64,000 nucleotides of DNA from Aricia agestis (Eukaryota > Arthropoda > Insecta > Lepidoptera > Lycaenidae): positions 4,531,001-4,595,000 of the forward strand of contig NC_056409.1 of the NCBI RefSeq assembly GCF_905147365.1, read 5' to 3'. The stretch's first letter is position 1; each line of letters starts with the position of its first letter. A program made the translations under genes and the position numbers. This document shows, piece after piece, positions 11,613 to 24,519 of the stretch. The notes under the pieces are model-generated. The model saw only the letters and a program-made list of their open reading frames with translations, ran no database searches and was not told the DNA's origin.

Positions 11613-12023
11613 TATTTCATGTGGGTATTGGCTATTTGAAGAAATGCAACAGAGTATTAAAACATACTTTTGTATAATATTATGATATAGTTAATTATCC
11701 ATAATTATTAATTTATGTTAATGAGGTACAGGTAGAGTAGTAACGATTTGTAGTAGGGGTATGTTATCGGTACCATGTAAGTGCATGTACAAACAACATT
11801 TTATTATTTCCTAAGGTAATATGCAGAAACACTATTATAATTACTATAATATTTTTTTACGTTTTTTGGCTCTACAACAAATATGTAACTTATCATTATT
11901 AATTATTATTATACCAGCTTGAACTTAAAAAGATTGGACTTTTAAGATTTTACATTTTTCTCAGATTTTTAGATGCCTCAATTTCGCAACCTTTATCCTT
12001 GAAAATATTTTACAGGCAACAAT

Positions 12024-12250
12024 TTTTAGCGTTCCGTACCCAAATGGTGAAAACGGGACCCTATTCATAAGACTTCGTTGTCTGTCCGTCTGTCTGTCTC
12101 CAGGCTGTATCTCAAGTACTGCTATAGCTAGAAATTTTTACAGATTGTGTATAATATTGGTTGCCGCTATAACAACAAATACTAAAAACAAAATAAAATT
12201 AATATTTAAAGGGGGCTCCCATACAACAAACGTGTTTTTAGACCATTTTT
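12024..12250 (+). mobile_element. non-LTR 3' region fragment ('GCGTTCCGTACCC' family)
   Basis: AGCGTTCCGTACCCAAATGG, ACGGGACCCTATTCATAAGA, TGTCCGTCTGTCTGTCTCC, TTGCCGCTATAACAACAAAT and GGGGGCTCCCATACAACAAA form the known insect repeat in order, about 230 bp long. Confidence 0.7.
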
Positions 12251-14085
12251 TACAGAATTAACGTAGAGCTGTTTGCAAATACGATTGAAACTTATATTAT
12301 GTCCTAAGAAATATGACAATATAATACGACTTACTTGATACAATAAGTATTAGTAATATTTTAATAAATACAATAATTTGTACAAAAGCCGAGGAAGATA
12401 TCATATTATCAGACATCTAGGTAATTAAAAATATGTCAAACTTTATACAAAATAAAATTTCACTAACAGCTATACCTATCATCTTATCTCCGCATCTTCA
12501 GCTTTTTGTCGTGTCTCGTCTTATCCAATGCCATCACTACTGAAAATTCAACCTTGCTACAAGGAAGATAAGTTTCATATTCAATTGCAGAGGTTGAAAA
12601 CGTTGGACTGTCATGGCGGACGTTTTGAGAATTTGGTACCCCGGGAAAGTGTCAGGTCTGGTGAGGACCACCAGGTGACAGGTCCCGATGGAACTGATAA
12701 CGATAGTTTAAATTACAATTAGTCACAAGAATTTTATACATCAACATGTTGGACGCTGAACGTGGTGAGGTATTTAGTTTGGACGTTATATTATAGGTGA
12801 TCAGTAATTGATCACTACGAATAATAAAAACTAGGTGCTATCTAGCTAAAGAAGCTAAAATTAAAAACTTAATTGTCGTCAGGATAAGATTTAATGTACT
12901 TGGCCAAAAATCTGTCTTTTAAAATACATATATGTAATATATTATGTTGGCTTGAGGCTAGTGTTCTCCCTTGCGCACTTAAGGCGCTGTCAGCTGTGGT
13001 TGTTGCAACTACGTAAAATGGGTTTTAAAAACACGTTTTTAGTAAAGGAAATGTCATTATTTAAGTATAAAATAAGTACCGTTTTAAAATTGAGAAAATT
13101 TCCTATACGCAAAGGTATATCAGTACACAATTTGAAAAATTCTGCTCGATACAAAAAAATCTCAAAGATGACTGTTATAACGCTGTTTTTCATATTTAAA
13201 TCATTTTATGGCTAAATTACAAACTTTCTAGAAAAAACAAAAAATGTAGTATACCTAATACCTATGTGTCGTAACCTAACGTAAACGATTTGATATATTT
13301 GATTTGTGTAATACTAAAAACAAAAGGTTTTTACTCCTATTTTCTATTATCAAGGCACGCGGCGAGCGCGTAACAGCCACTGTACAAGGCGCGCTGATAT
13401 GAATGTTATTTTAATGTCCATAACGTCGATATTCGTACTGACAGACATCGACCTGCTTATTTTAGGGACTACTGGGCCTTAAACGAAATAATTTCTCAAT
13501 TGTGTTGTTTTCTTTAACTTAACGTAAGACAATACAATTCTGGTTTTCTTTACTGACTCTACATAGAGTCTTCATCTCTCTTTGCAAAGGCCAAAAGACT
13601 ATTAAGCTTTATATTTTTTGTCTGGCCCATGTAACTGTTACTCTTTTTTTTTCAATAATTTTATTATCGTCGGTAAAATATGAAGGAACTGACGAAACCC
13701 GCTCTACGCGAACAAAGCACTTTTTGCGGAACAGTATCAACACATGATTCACATTTTTTACGTCGGTTATATCAATCATACAATGTACAAACGTACGCTA
13801 AGCGCGTATTAAAACACACCAAAGAGACGCCGACGCGAGTTGTAAAAAAATGAAAACAAAAAAAAAAATAATCCGACCCAAGTATCAAATAATAAAGTTG
13901 GGAGCAAGTGAATTTTGAGGATCAGGTTGCGTTCCTCAACACGGTAAAAAAACTTATCCCTTTTTAGGTTCCGTACAAACTCGAATATGACGGCCCGTCA
14001 GCGCGCCGCTCTTCAAAAACTTCACTTTACTTTCATTCGAATTTCGAATGTTTGTTTTTTAATTCGTTCGTGTTTTGCATAGTGC
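12251..14085. other. gap without a supported gene
   Basis: Several short frames occur (for example 12528-12722 and 12952-13215) but none resembles a known family or has plausible codon bias or splice sites. One GC-rich stretch at 13354-13440 is unremarkable. Confidence 0.5.
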
Positions 14086-14093
14086 TTCTGAAC

Positions 14094-14389
14094 CATAAAG
14101 TTAATATACCTAGCGGAATAGAGAAACAAAGGCCTGAGCAAGAGGATTGTCACTATCAATAACACTGCGTGGTAAAAAGAGACGTGTGATACATGACAGC
14201 AGCACTCTTTTTTTGACGTCCAGTCGGCACGTGCCGCACGTTGACAATTTAATCTCATGGAATTCATGTTAAATCATGCTTGTTTAAGTGTATACGCACA
14301 CATATTTTTCACACAGATGAAAACCAATTTTGGTTTCGTTTGACAGCTCGAGATTGTTGCTCTATTCCGCTAGGTATATTAACTTTATG
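14094..14389. mobile_element. 296-bp MITE, 30-bp perfect TIRs, 8-bp target duplication
   Basis: The ends are CATAAAGTTAATATACCTAG continuing CGGAATAGAG and its exact inverse. The flanks are TTCTGAAC at 14086-14093 and 14390-14397. The interior has no transposase. The 8-bp duplication fits hAT or P superfamilies; the CA...TG ends favour P-like, which is inference. Confidence 0.9.
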
Positions 14390-14396
14390 TTCTGAA

Positions 14397-14449
14397 CGCT
14401 AATCAAAAAGTACCTAACCTTACAAAGGTTATGTACTTTTTGATTAGCG
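14397..14449. repeat. 53-nt near-perfect hairpin next to the MITE
   Basis: CGCTAATCAAAAAGTAC (14397-14413) and its perfect inverse (14433-14449) enclose a smaller AACCTT...AAGGTT inverted repeat. It touches the right target duplication of the neighbouring MITE. Confidence 0.8.
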
Positions 14450-15617
14450 ATTAACATTAGAAAAAAACTAAATTTGACGTACATATATGGAATTTACCCA
14501 ATATTTAACTACGTATTAATTTTGTACATTATACTGTTATAATAATGAAGTTGTTAACAACACCATTTTAAACAGAACATAGAACTTTTAGCTCTCAGAA
14601 TTTTATCATTTAAAGTTTAGATTTAAAAAAGGCGGGCAGTTTAAATGAAGAACGCGTCACATCAAGTGAAACGTCAAACGTGACAGTTTCCGTGCGGGCA
14701 GACGCGGCTCCCGTCCATCCCGTCTTCTTGGAAGTTGGCGTCTGTCGTGTGTCTAATTGAAGATGTTTTACGGTTAATTTGGGCTTATTATTCGCTAATT
14801 GATATTTTGAAATACGCCAGCGGCATTTTGTAACAAAAATTATGTCTGAGATCTTAAAAACAAGATTTGCCATTTCTAGTTTCTACTTCTGTAATAACAA
14901 CATTTTCGTACTTCATAATCAGTAGAAACCGTCTCGAGTCCAAATTCCTTTCTATGACTCGAATATCTTTAGGGATTAGGATGTAGAGCTAACCTCAAAG
15001 CTATAGTACAAGTTTGTCCACATCATATTGTATCCATGGGAACCTTTGGAAAAAAATATTTGGTCCTTCGACAATTTTACGCTAACAAAATTACCTGATA
15101 TGAATATTACTATATCCAAATTGCCGGCGATGTACGATTATCGATTTTTCGCTCGAGTAGTCAACTAGACAAGGACACAGGACATGTTATCCACTTATTG
15201 TACAGAACAAATAGGGGGGAAGAACGAATTATATTTTCAAAATAATTATGCACGCCTAATTGGGTTTTAGCAGATGACAAGGTGAGGCTTAAATTGCATT
15301 ATTACAATGTCAGATAGGATGTAATGATTGAAGTTCAAGGATACGCAGGGCCTTGAAGATTAAGGCTAGTAAGAACTTATGCCTTGATTCCCTTGAAGAA
15401 TGTCAGCAAGCTATAACTTCAGAATGTAGACCTTCTGAATGCAGTAAGTAAAAAGTAAATAATTATACTTTTACTGATATTTGAATTTTGATACCAAAAG
15501 TTTACAACTGTTCTGAAAAAATCATAGCGCATTTCAAATGTAGGACTACGGAGTCCTGAAAAAAGCAGTAGGTACAAAAGTTAGTTTTGGTCCTGTAGAA
15601 CTTTTAATATCTCACTT

Positions 15618-15945
15618 GTCCATGACAGACATAGATCAAGATAGATACCGCATGTTCCTCCATTTGTATAAAAATGAGCGTGCCACGTTTTTTCCTACGT
15701 ACTGTGACGTACCGATGGTAAGAAACGTGTACATTATCTAAGCCAATGTTTCTATTCGAATTTCTACAGCTCAATACGGCACAATTAGGCATTTTTAAAA
15801 TTCCGATTGATGTCCGATTCCGATAGCAGACTAAAGAACAGACTTTCGAAAGACGAGCATTGCTCGTCCTTTGGGAGCGCGATATGGCACGCGAAGTACA
15901 TACACATGCGGTATCTATCTAGATCTATGTCTGTGCACTTGTCAG
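15618..15945. mobile_element. foldback/MITE-like element with 33/34-bp inverted ends
   Basis: CATGACAGACATAGATCAAG continuing GATAGATACCGCATG near 15621-15654 is inverted at 15905-15938 with one or two differences. Inner GCGTGCCA/TGGCACGC and a central GACGAGCATTGCTCGTC palindrome extend the symmetry. Confidence 0.75.
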
Positions 15946-17283
15946 TTCTTAAATTAAACATACCCTTTCACAGCTATTTTGAACCACGTTTTAACTATTG
16001 TCTACATGTCTTACAGTTGTGTCAGGAGTACCTACAAACTTATTGCTCTACGAGGCATCAAATTCGGCACAGGGCAGTGTTGAAACAACACGGTAAGGCT
16101 CTTCCCACAGACGTCGCCTCCAATTGAAAATATGAAATAACTTTGTAAACATATTAGATTAGTACCACGATTGAATAGATTTGATACTTGCTGATGAAGT
16201 TTGAGATAATTGTAAGACTCCGGTAGAGTTTTGGGTGAAATATTTGGACTTCTTATACATTGTAGAGAGGTGCGCCTCACTAAAGAAAAAAATCAGCATG
16301 TAAACTAAAAAACCAAAAAGTCTTTTCTTAGAAAAACTTCAACAAAATTATAAATTATAATCTTACCTTATACCTTTCTTCTAACATTTTAAAAGTGTGT
16401 AATATTACAAAATCTATACCACATACTTACTTATGTAATAATTTTTGTTCAGTTTTTTTTTATTGTTTAATTTCACCTAAGTGTTTCTTTCATAATATAG
16501 ATGTTACTTAGTAATGTTGAATATTTTTCTACATAAAATATAAACCAATCAGATTATGCATATTAATTACAGTCAAGTATCAAGATCGTCCAACAACCGG
16601 TAGCTGTATCCAGCCGCGCGTGGTAACCAAATAACGTAGGTGTGCTTAGTGAACTATGAAAATAGGATTTCTTTACACCTCCCCCCTCCTCCCCCTCGCC
16701 GCTACCTGCTTGTACAAGATTAATTTGAAGATTTAAATTGTTTTACATAGTAAACAGTTAAGGTGTGTTATTAAGTTGTTTGATATAAGTATAACATTTT
16801 GTGAAAACTTTGCTTGAAAACTGAAAACTCTTGTCAAGTTGTTGTCTCAAAAGTTTTTGAGGAAACAATGAGAGAAAACATCGTATACACGTAGAGGAAT
16901 ATGTAGAGATGTTAAAATATAAATGACCTTAAATAAGGGGTAGGTATACATATAATGATTAATAGTATGTTTGGATTTACAAATTTTTTAAGAACAAAGT
17001 TTTGTATGCCTTGACTATTGCGTCTTCATTATCTAATAATTACTTAGCTTTTACATAACAAGCCTTATTTACTTCATAATGATAATACATCAAGGATCCC
17101 AAATAATCTTTGAAATAATCCCTCAAGGTAAGTCGTTCAAGCTTAAATTAATCAGTATTAAGTAAACATTGTCGCTTTTGATGGAACCAGCTAACAAAGG
17201 CGTCCAAAAAGAATAAACATCAACACGCATTGTCCACCTACATTTGTACACACAATGGCGTACTTTATTGTTGCGCAAGTGTA

Positions 17284-17352
17284 CAAAAGCCGCCGACAAC
17301 AACGCTGACAAACGCCGACGAACGCCGACGAACGCCGACAAATATGCCGACA
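17284..17352. repeat. short (CGCCGACGAA)n minisatellite
   Basis: CGCCGACGAACGCCGACGAA lies within a run of five GCCGACA or GCTGACA words at roughly 10-bp spacing. In frame it would encode a short A/D/E/R repeat, but no gene is supported. Confidence 0.6.
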
Positions 17353-17574
17353 GTTAACTTAGCGATAATCTCAAGATTAAAATGGATTTAACCACGACAC
17401 GATATTGCTTATGATTTGCGAACCCAAGAATACCACAAAGTATATAATTAGCCTTGTAGGTACGTACCTATCACGGACAAAACTTTGCATAACTATTACG
17501 TCTGTATATACTATCAACTATGTGAAGACAGACAGACGGACCTGGTAGGGTTCCGTACCATTATATTATATACT

Positions 17575-17637
17575 AAGTGGACCCGTTCGTTAGAAAGGAG
17601 GTTCTGTTAACCTCCCTTCTAACGAGCGGGTCCACTT
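17575..17637. repeat. 63-nt near-perfect hairpin
   Basis: AAGTGGACCCGTTCGTTAGA continuing AAGGAGGTT is followed after CTGTT by its inverse with two differences, one of which would be a G:U pair. No A-tail or target duplication is evident. Confidence 0.8.
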
Positions 17638-18538
17638 AAGAAATACCTGTAATACTATTTCTGAGTAAATTCAAAATTAAAGCATCAGCTATTAGTTTAA
17701 ACTTTGATTAGTGGCCATTTACCTAATTATTGCGCTTGGGAAAAAAATATTTTAGCTGAAAACGCCATCTATGGGGTGGACGGCAAATCAGCATTGTAAC
17801 TTCCCTTCTATACGAGAAAAGAGGGTTCTTGAATTTAGGGTATTCAAATAGCAACCCTCTCAACCTCTTTAATCCGCCATCTATCCATCCATACGTTTTA
17901 CCCTACTTTCACATCTAGATGTCTATACTGGGACGATTTTCAAGTAAATTACATTTTTGCTGCGAAGCAGTAGAGGCTCTATATTTGGCACAAACAAATT
18001 GAAGAAATACCCCGGCTTTACATTAAACCAACGTAAGTTCAGTATGTTAAATTACAGCATAAGAAAGAGTGGTTTTATAACAATAACGCTCTTGAAACTC
18101 ATGATGTCGAGGAGCCGCGGTATTCAGGTATTTTTTAAAGGACAAACGAGCAAATAGATCGTCTGGTGAAGAAATAAGGAGAAGCGACAAAGGAGTTGTT
18201 AAGGAAAACGCTTTTTCTGTGGGTTTGAAAATGGATGTACCCACTGAAAGCAGTCATAATTCATAATTCATTTATTGCCAGAATGAAGTACAGGTTGGTC
18301 TTAATTTTATATATTATACAATTGAATCTTTCATTCTACCATATTAAAATGGTGTGCAATACAAAATTAAGTTCTTATTAATAATATCTATCAATATGAA
18401 ATTAACAACCAATGCATTATTTAAATAACGAGACAATAATAGTTATAATTCAAAGTAAATCATTTTAATACATCATAATAATAATTTATAGGTAATAATA
18501 AAATTTCAGTCAGTCAATCATAGTCAATTTATACGTTT

Positions 18539-18871
18539 GAGAGCCATGCTTCGGCACGAATGGGCCGGCTCGACCGGAGAAATACCACGTTCTCATAGAA
18601 AACCGGCGTGAAACAGCGCTTGCCCTGTGTTTCGCCGAGTGAGTGAGTTCACCGGAGGCCCAATCCCCTACCCCATACCCTTCCCTACCCTCCCCTATTC
18701 CCTTCCCTTCCCTTCCCTACCCTCTCCTATTAACCCTATGCCCTCTTAAAAGGCCGGCAACGCACTTGCAGCTCTTCTGATGCTGCGAGTGTCCATGGGC
18801 GACGGAAGTTGCTTTCCATCAGGTGACCCGTTTGCTCGTTTGCCCCCTTATTTCATAAAAAAAAAAAAAAA
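18539..18871 (+). mobile_element. lepidopteran SINE-like retroposon, copy 3
   Basis: This is a full-length copy from GAGAGCCATGCTTCGG to TTATTTCAT plus a poly(A) of about 15. It has an intact internal palindrome (one change) and pyrimidine spacer. Identity to copy 1 is high. Confidence 0.88.
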
Positions 18872-19639
18872 CATGTAGCAATTTATTTAATGACCGATCC
18901 TTTCAGTCTAATACATATTATATTATAATAATTATTACTTATCAGCACAGTACAGTTAAAACTTTAAATACTAAGCGCCAGTTTCGCCTGGTTCAAAATT
19001 CAAATACCCGGTAGGGAAGTTTTGTTTCAGCTACCGTCATACAAAGATATAAGCATTTAAACACTCATTGTACACATACTTTTAAAATTAAGGCTCTTAG
19101 TTCCCAGAATATTATAGTACCTATATAGTTTAGAAAAGTCTTGTATAGTCTGGTCACGTTTACAGAGGAATAGGGGTTAAGTACAGGGTCTGAAAGTTGA
19201 TGCGGTAACGAGGCGCTATGATCTTGGATTTTAGGATTTTTAGCCTGTGGAGAGGATTTTTGGGTAAGTATGCCAGGGCTCCCAGTTTGAAATTTTTGTT
19301 TAAAAACAGTGTTATCTACGGATCGTGTGTGGCTAAAGTAATGCATGGTAGTGTAAATATGCAGTTCTGTATGATATATTAGCTTGCGGATTTTATTATG
19401 GACACATTACAAAATAGTTACTGTATCGGCTTTAGTTTCTACTTTCTCGGTTCAGTCTGGTCGCTGTCTCTTAGATAGTGTGGCTTATTAAAAAAAGCTA
19501 AAGAAGGTAGGCAATGAAAATAATAATATAACAGCAAAATAGTCGTAGAGAAGCAATCTCTCGATAAACGACTATCGATAAAATCGTCAAACTATCCGAT
19601 CATTAGACAACAATTATTGCAAAGACGAAACAAATAAAA

Positions 19640-19800
19640 ATAGATCGAACACAACAATAAACTACCCCATCTCGCCCTTGGCTTACCGCGGGGGCCGGCC
19701 CTCTTTATAAATAGTGATGTGCCTCGCCGCGGCCCTTGTCGATAAATGCGGCCACAAACAACTTTGACCTTTATCGCCCTTTGAAGTGTAAAAATAGGAA
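19640..19800 (+). promoter_or_regulatory. GC-rich block with a TATAAATAG box
   Basis: GGGGGCCGGCCCTCTTTATAAATAG places a good TATA-box consensus after a GC-rich stretch, in otherwise AT-rich DNA. GCGGCCACAAACAAC and TTTGACCTTTATCGCCC follow, which look like clustered factor sites. No downstream ORF of note is seen, so this may be an enhancer or the promoter of a noncoding RNA. Confidence 0.22.
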
Positions 19801-19963
19801 AAAAATTATAAACAAAGAGTTGAAATAAAAAATAGAGTAGAGTTCATAACTTGCAGTCCCGACACGTTGTTTTCAAGGGAAGACCTTATGATCAGGAATT
19901 AAACTGTTATACCTAGATAAATTGTTTTTGTAAAGGGGTTTCATGAAAATAAGTCTGAATTTT

Positions 19964-20221
19964 CCCAAAAAAATTGAATATTCAATTTTTTGGGTAGAGT
20001 AAACGTACGATATCGTACTTAACAATGTCAATTTGCTAGTGTACCATGTAGACTTTCTGAGAATATTTGTTTCAAAATTCCGAAATAAAATATATTTTTA
20101 TTAAATAATTTTTGAACTTGAAAAAACTATGAGTGGGTTAAACTGAAAAAAGATTTTTAAGGTTTAATGAATAATTCATGATTATGCCGGACATAAAAAA
20201 AAAATATTTTTATGTCTGGCA
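19964..20221. repeat. two short A/T hairpins (19964-19994 and 20185-20221)
   Basis: CCCAAAAAAATTGAA is mirrored by TTCAATTTTTTGGG, and TGCCGGACATAAAAA is mirrored by TTTTTATGTCTGGCA. Between them is unremarkable AT-rich sequence. Confidence 0.7.
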
Positions 20222-20689
20222 CAATTACGTATTACAAATCCTACAGAAAATAATGTTAAATTTAAAGTCTGACTAGAATGCAGTGGCAAATTGCCTAACT
20301 TTTTTTAGTCTTAATGCACTGGCATTTAGTAGTACCTATTCTCAAGAGACGCAAATTGAACATATTGAACAGAACAGTGGAAAATTCAGCTCGTAGCCTT
20401 AGATTTACATTTTTCCACTATTTATCCTAATTTTTAAAACTTTCCTGAATTACTTACTACCATTTTAAGTACAAAACGGTCCAGGTCCTCCCGCATCATA
20501 GACCGTACGTATTGTAAGTACCGTCTATTATTTAGCGTTCCGAAGTAGATTTTAAATATACATCACTAACTACTTTGTGTACACACGTTACGAGTAGGTA
20601 TTACATATTTGAATATATTATAATAATGTTCTGCTAAAAACATTACAAAAAACATCCAAAAATTCTCAAAAGACTTTCTTCTTCGAATT

Positions 20690-20920
20690 TGTTCACAAGG
20701 TTCATAATTGCTTGCACGTCAAATTCGGTATCGACGAGTGTCCCCTCACTGCGTCGTTGCGGGTCGATCCTGATCCCCGATACAATTACAGCCTGTGTGT
20801 AGACTCGTTATTGCACAATTTTCTCAACACTCCTCCACAATCGGCCGGCGATCAGTCAACAGTGACCCCTATTACCACCCCCTAAGGCCGCGCTTGGTGT
20901 GCGGCGCATCCCCCAAACTT
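20690..20920. promoter_or_regulatory. GC-rich unique block, possible regulatory element
   Basis: Balanced-composition sequence (CACTGCGTCGTTGCGGGTCG, then CCACAATCGGCCGGCGATCAG) lies between AT-rich flanks without repeat hallmarks or a coding frame. It resembles the other unique islands of the upstream region. Confidence 0.18.
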
Positions 20921-21361
20921 TCACCTCTTTCAATAGGAGTTTAAACCTAAATACCTTGTGTAGGAACGCTTTCACTTTTCAGGAATTATTTTGGAGCGCC
21001 CGTTGTAAATTGAACTCAATTAAATGATGTACAGGGTGTACGTTTGAGACGCGGCGAAGTTTTTCCGAAGGCGGTAGGCTTAAAACTCTCGAAACCAATT
21101 CTGGAGGGTTCCGAATGCTTAAACCCTCAGACAATGGGTGGAACAATTCGATATTTAGCCGATTATAAACGTTCAGCGTAATGCTCTTAGCGAACTGTGA
21201 TTTTTGTCTCAAGAAATCGCTTGTGAAGTGCGAATAATATAATAGACTGAAGCGTCTGTTCTGCGTTAGATGAGAGCTTGTTGTAAGGCTTGAAATGGGA
21301 GAGTTGAGAGTGACGAGCACATTAAGTATTATAATGATTAATGAGTATTTATGAGCTGTTA

Positions 21362-21598
21362 TAGTCCGTGCAATCCACGAAGACGCGCCCCACTATTCCT
21401 CCTAATCGTCTATAATATATTATGATTATTGTGTGCAAGCTTTCGCCAATGTTTGAGTGTTATCGGTACACACTAATTACCTATGAGTGCACACGCACAC
21501 TCCAATAAACATACCATTTAAGAGAAAGCGTCACGGTCAAAGGGAAAGATGCTCACCCAAAAATTGGTGGGGCGCGTCTTCGTGGATTGCACGGACTA
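21362..21598. mobile_element. 237-bp MITE with TIRs of more than 30 bp, TA target
   Basis: TAGTCCGTGCAATCCACGAA continuing GACGCGCCCCAC is perfectly inverted at the right end and bracketed by TA. The interior is AT-rich and shows no coding potential. Confidence 0.9.
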
Positions 21599-23504
21599 TA
21601 CTTTGGCACTGAAGATTGAGAAAAGTGTTATACAAGCGGCAAGACAAGACAAGTGATAAGCGATTATCGTGATTTCTAGAAGTAAAAGCCATGTCCCTAT
21701 CCCCGAAAAGATGGAATTGTAATCACACCACCTATAATATTTCCAAAAAGACTGTAAAGTCCAACAAATGCAATGGTGGCGTAAGTCGAGCGTCACTTTA
21801 GGCCTAATGCTATAATATATTCAAACGAACAGAGATAGGAAAAAACTTTGCTAGTCAACCTATTTCATTGCTTATTCTAAGGATTACATTTTAAGCTGCA
21901 GAAGAATTATTATAGTAATGCCTGATGCCTCATTTAGTGTACTTATAAGATATTTTAGCAACGTTACAGTGAATAAATAATTAATGTTATGATTGTATTC
22001 AATAGATATATTATTATCACAATAATAATTTTAAGTATGTATAAGTATATTACGTTTGCGTTATGTTCGTAGACTTGCGTCTTGCACAATGCACAAAGGC
22101 CAATAAATTTACCGGTATCCCTACGTTTCTGTAATAATAAGAGCTATGAAGTTTTTCTGTCTGTATGCTTCAACTGCAACACCAATATTGATAGGTCAAG
22201 AAGATATTAGATATTATCTATTGTAAATTTAATGCCGCGGCCTTTTGCGCATAAATTAGTTCATCGCAATTCGCAACCCCTTGTACAACTTTTTGCACAA
22301 ATCATATTCTGATTTCTGATTAATCAGTATTCAATTATACATACACTCTTGACCAACCACGGGTTGGGCAGGCGTTTTTATGGTTTAGTAACCACGTTAG
22401 AAGCTGCGCGCGCGCCGCTGTGCACGCGCTAATGAGCTGCAAAATGCTCACCACCCTGTGTAATGTTTAGATACACACGCGATCGATATGGAAAAATGAA
22501 AAAAATGGCCGAGCTTCCAAAATAAGGCGTGTCCATAAATGCCCTTGCAAATTCTAATAAAGTTAATAGGTACCTATTGACCTTCGGTAGGTACTATTCA
22601 AGGACAATTTGTCTTTTTCTGGCACATTGAAAATATTACAGTCAAATACAGTGAATCTTGAATAATAACAGGGTGCGTAAATATTGTTATCAGTTCAGTA
22701 AGGGAAAAAAACTAACTGAATTGATTCGAAGATATTTTTAAATAAGTGAAATAGTTACTGCAGGTGATAAGTGATTAGATCCTTATAAAAAATTTGTTCA
22801 TAAACGTAATTTAAATACCCCGGTATTTAAATTAAAAAAGTACTTTCAGTGCTATTTTACTTTATTTTACGTTTTTCACATTTATTTCATCAAGATAGGT
22901 AACAAAATATAAATAGAAATATACAAAGGTAAGTATATTTCTTTTAATATATCTAAGTAAGTATATTGTATTCATCATGGTACATACTCGCTAAAACAAA
23001 TTAAATATTATCCAATTATTACCTATAATAAACTAAAAAAAACAAACAAAGAAATTGTAATATTATCTACCTAGAAGACAAAAATAAAATATCTTATTGA
23101 GTATCTTTTTATCTAGAAAAAATATTGTCAACAGTACCTATACCTACCTAATAAGTACTACATAAGTATATAGCTAATTATTTTCTAGGTTTATGCTGTA
23201 AAATAAACTTAACAAAAATATATTATAAATGCACGCTAAATTTGATAGATATTATTAAAACATTTTAAGGGCGACATAAAAAACTATTAAGTATTATAAT
23301 ATTTTATATTCTATATCAGTTCATATTTTAGAATTTGTGCACAATTTTATACTTAAGTACTATAAAATTTTGTTTCTTTTTTTCTTAATTTTAATTGCCG
23401 TAAAAATCAAATGATCACACAATAAGTATAGGAAATATAGAAAACTTTCACCTGCATAAAAACAGCACACAAAGTATAAAATAATTTACAATGCTGGAAA
23501 AAAT

Positions 23505-23750
23505 ATGGAGAAAAGGGAAAATGTAATACGATCACCGTCGGGAAAATGCCGTCGGTGTTTTGCCGACGGTAACGCAGCCATTCCCCCCTCCACCAATCAC
23601 AGCGCAGAGCCCGCCCAGCGGAAAACCGTGCGAGGGAGACGGAAGACGTGCGTGCTCACATGCGTGCGGCACCGCGCGGCCTCCCCGCTCGCATGCATCG
23701 TTCGATTATTTTTGTGTAATTTATTAAGAAGTCGCTCAACGGGTCTTTAA
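23505..23750 (+). promoter_or_regulatory. isolated GC-rich island with CCAAT motif and an 81-codon ORF
   Basis: The block is embedded in very AT-rich DNA. It contains a CGTCGG-rich inverted repeat (CCGTCGG near 23536 and CCGACGG at about 23563-23569), a CCAATCACAGC motif near 23594 and a long CpG-rich stretch. The open frame (MEKRENVIRS...) shows no recognisable domain and is probably incidental. Candidate promoter or enhancer. Confidence 0.25.
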
Positions 23751-24237
23751 TTTCATGAAAAAAATTAAATTTTAAATTTCGAACGAAATAATGTTTTTAA
23801 TTTTATTATTGCAATATTGCGGAGAATTTCCTAGTGAGATGCCTCGGACGTTTGTAAATGAAATGTCCCTTTCCTCAATACTCGAAAGTCGCGCATTAAA
23901 ATATTTTGAGATTTCATATCTTTCGCTGTTTTAATGGCATACTTAGGATATTGAAATTTGTAAGTTCCACGTTTTACATCCAACATTTTTACGGAGGCCT
24001 GTTTTGTAACTTGAAGGTTCCTTGAAGGTATTAAATATGTATAGCGAAGAAGAAACAATATTTTCAGTAAGAATTTAATAAATATAATTAATATTTTCAA
24101 CATGAATTTATTTCTCAATAAGTATTATTATTGTGTGATATTTTAAAGCAAATGTATTTTTAACAGCATAACCGCGTTATAGCTTTTAATTATAATTTTA
24201 TATAAGTACACATGCAACAATATTAAATTTTATACGT

Positions 24238-24519
24238 GGAAGAGCCATGCTTCGGCACGAATGGGCCGGCTCGACCGGAGAAATACCACGTTCTCACAGA
24301 AAACCGGCGGAAACAGCTGTGTTTCGCCGAGTGAGTGAGTTTACCGGAGGCCCAATCCCCTACCCTATTCCCTTCCCTACCCTCCCCTATTCCCTTCCCA
24401 TCCCTACCCTCCCCTATTACCTGCAGCTCTTCTGATGCTGCGAGTGTCCATGGGAGACGGAAGTTGCTTTCCATCAAGTGACCCGTTTGCTCGTTTGCCC
24501 CCTTATTTCATAAAAAAAA
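24238..24519 (+). mobile_element. lepidopteran SINE-like retroposon, copy 4, internally deleted
   Basis: It has the same head and tail but has lost part of the palindrome (GGAAACAGCTGTGTTTCGCC) and the AAAAGGCCGGCAACGCACT segment after the pyrimidine spacer. It ends in A8. Confidence 0.86.

Noticed and set aside
22808..22833. 26-bp palindrome AATTTAAATACC...
   Set aside because: It is real, but short and made of AT-rich sequence in which such symmetry is frequent.
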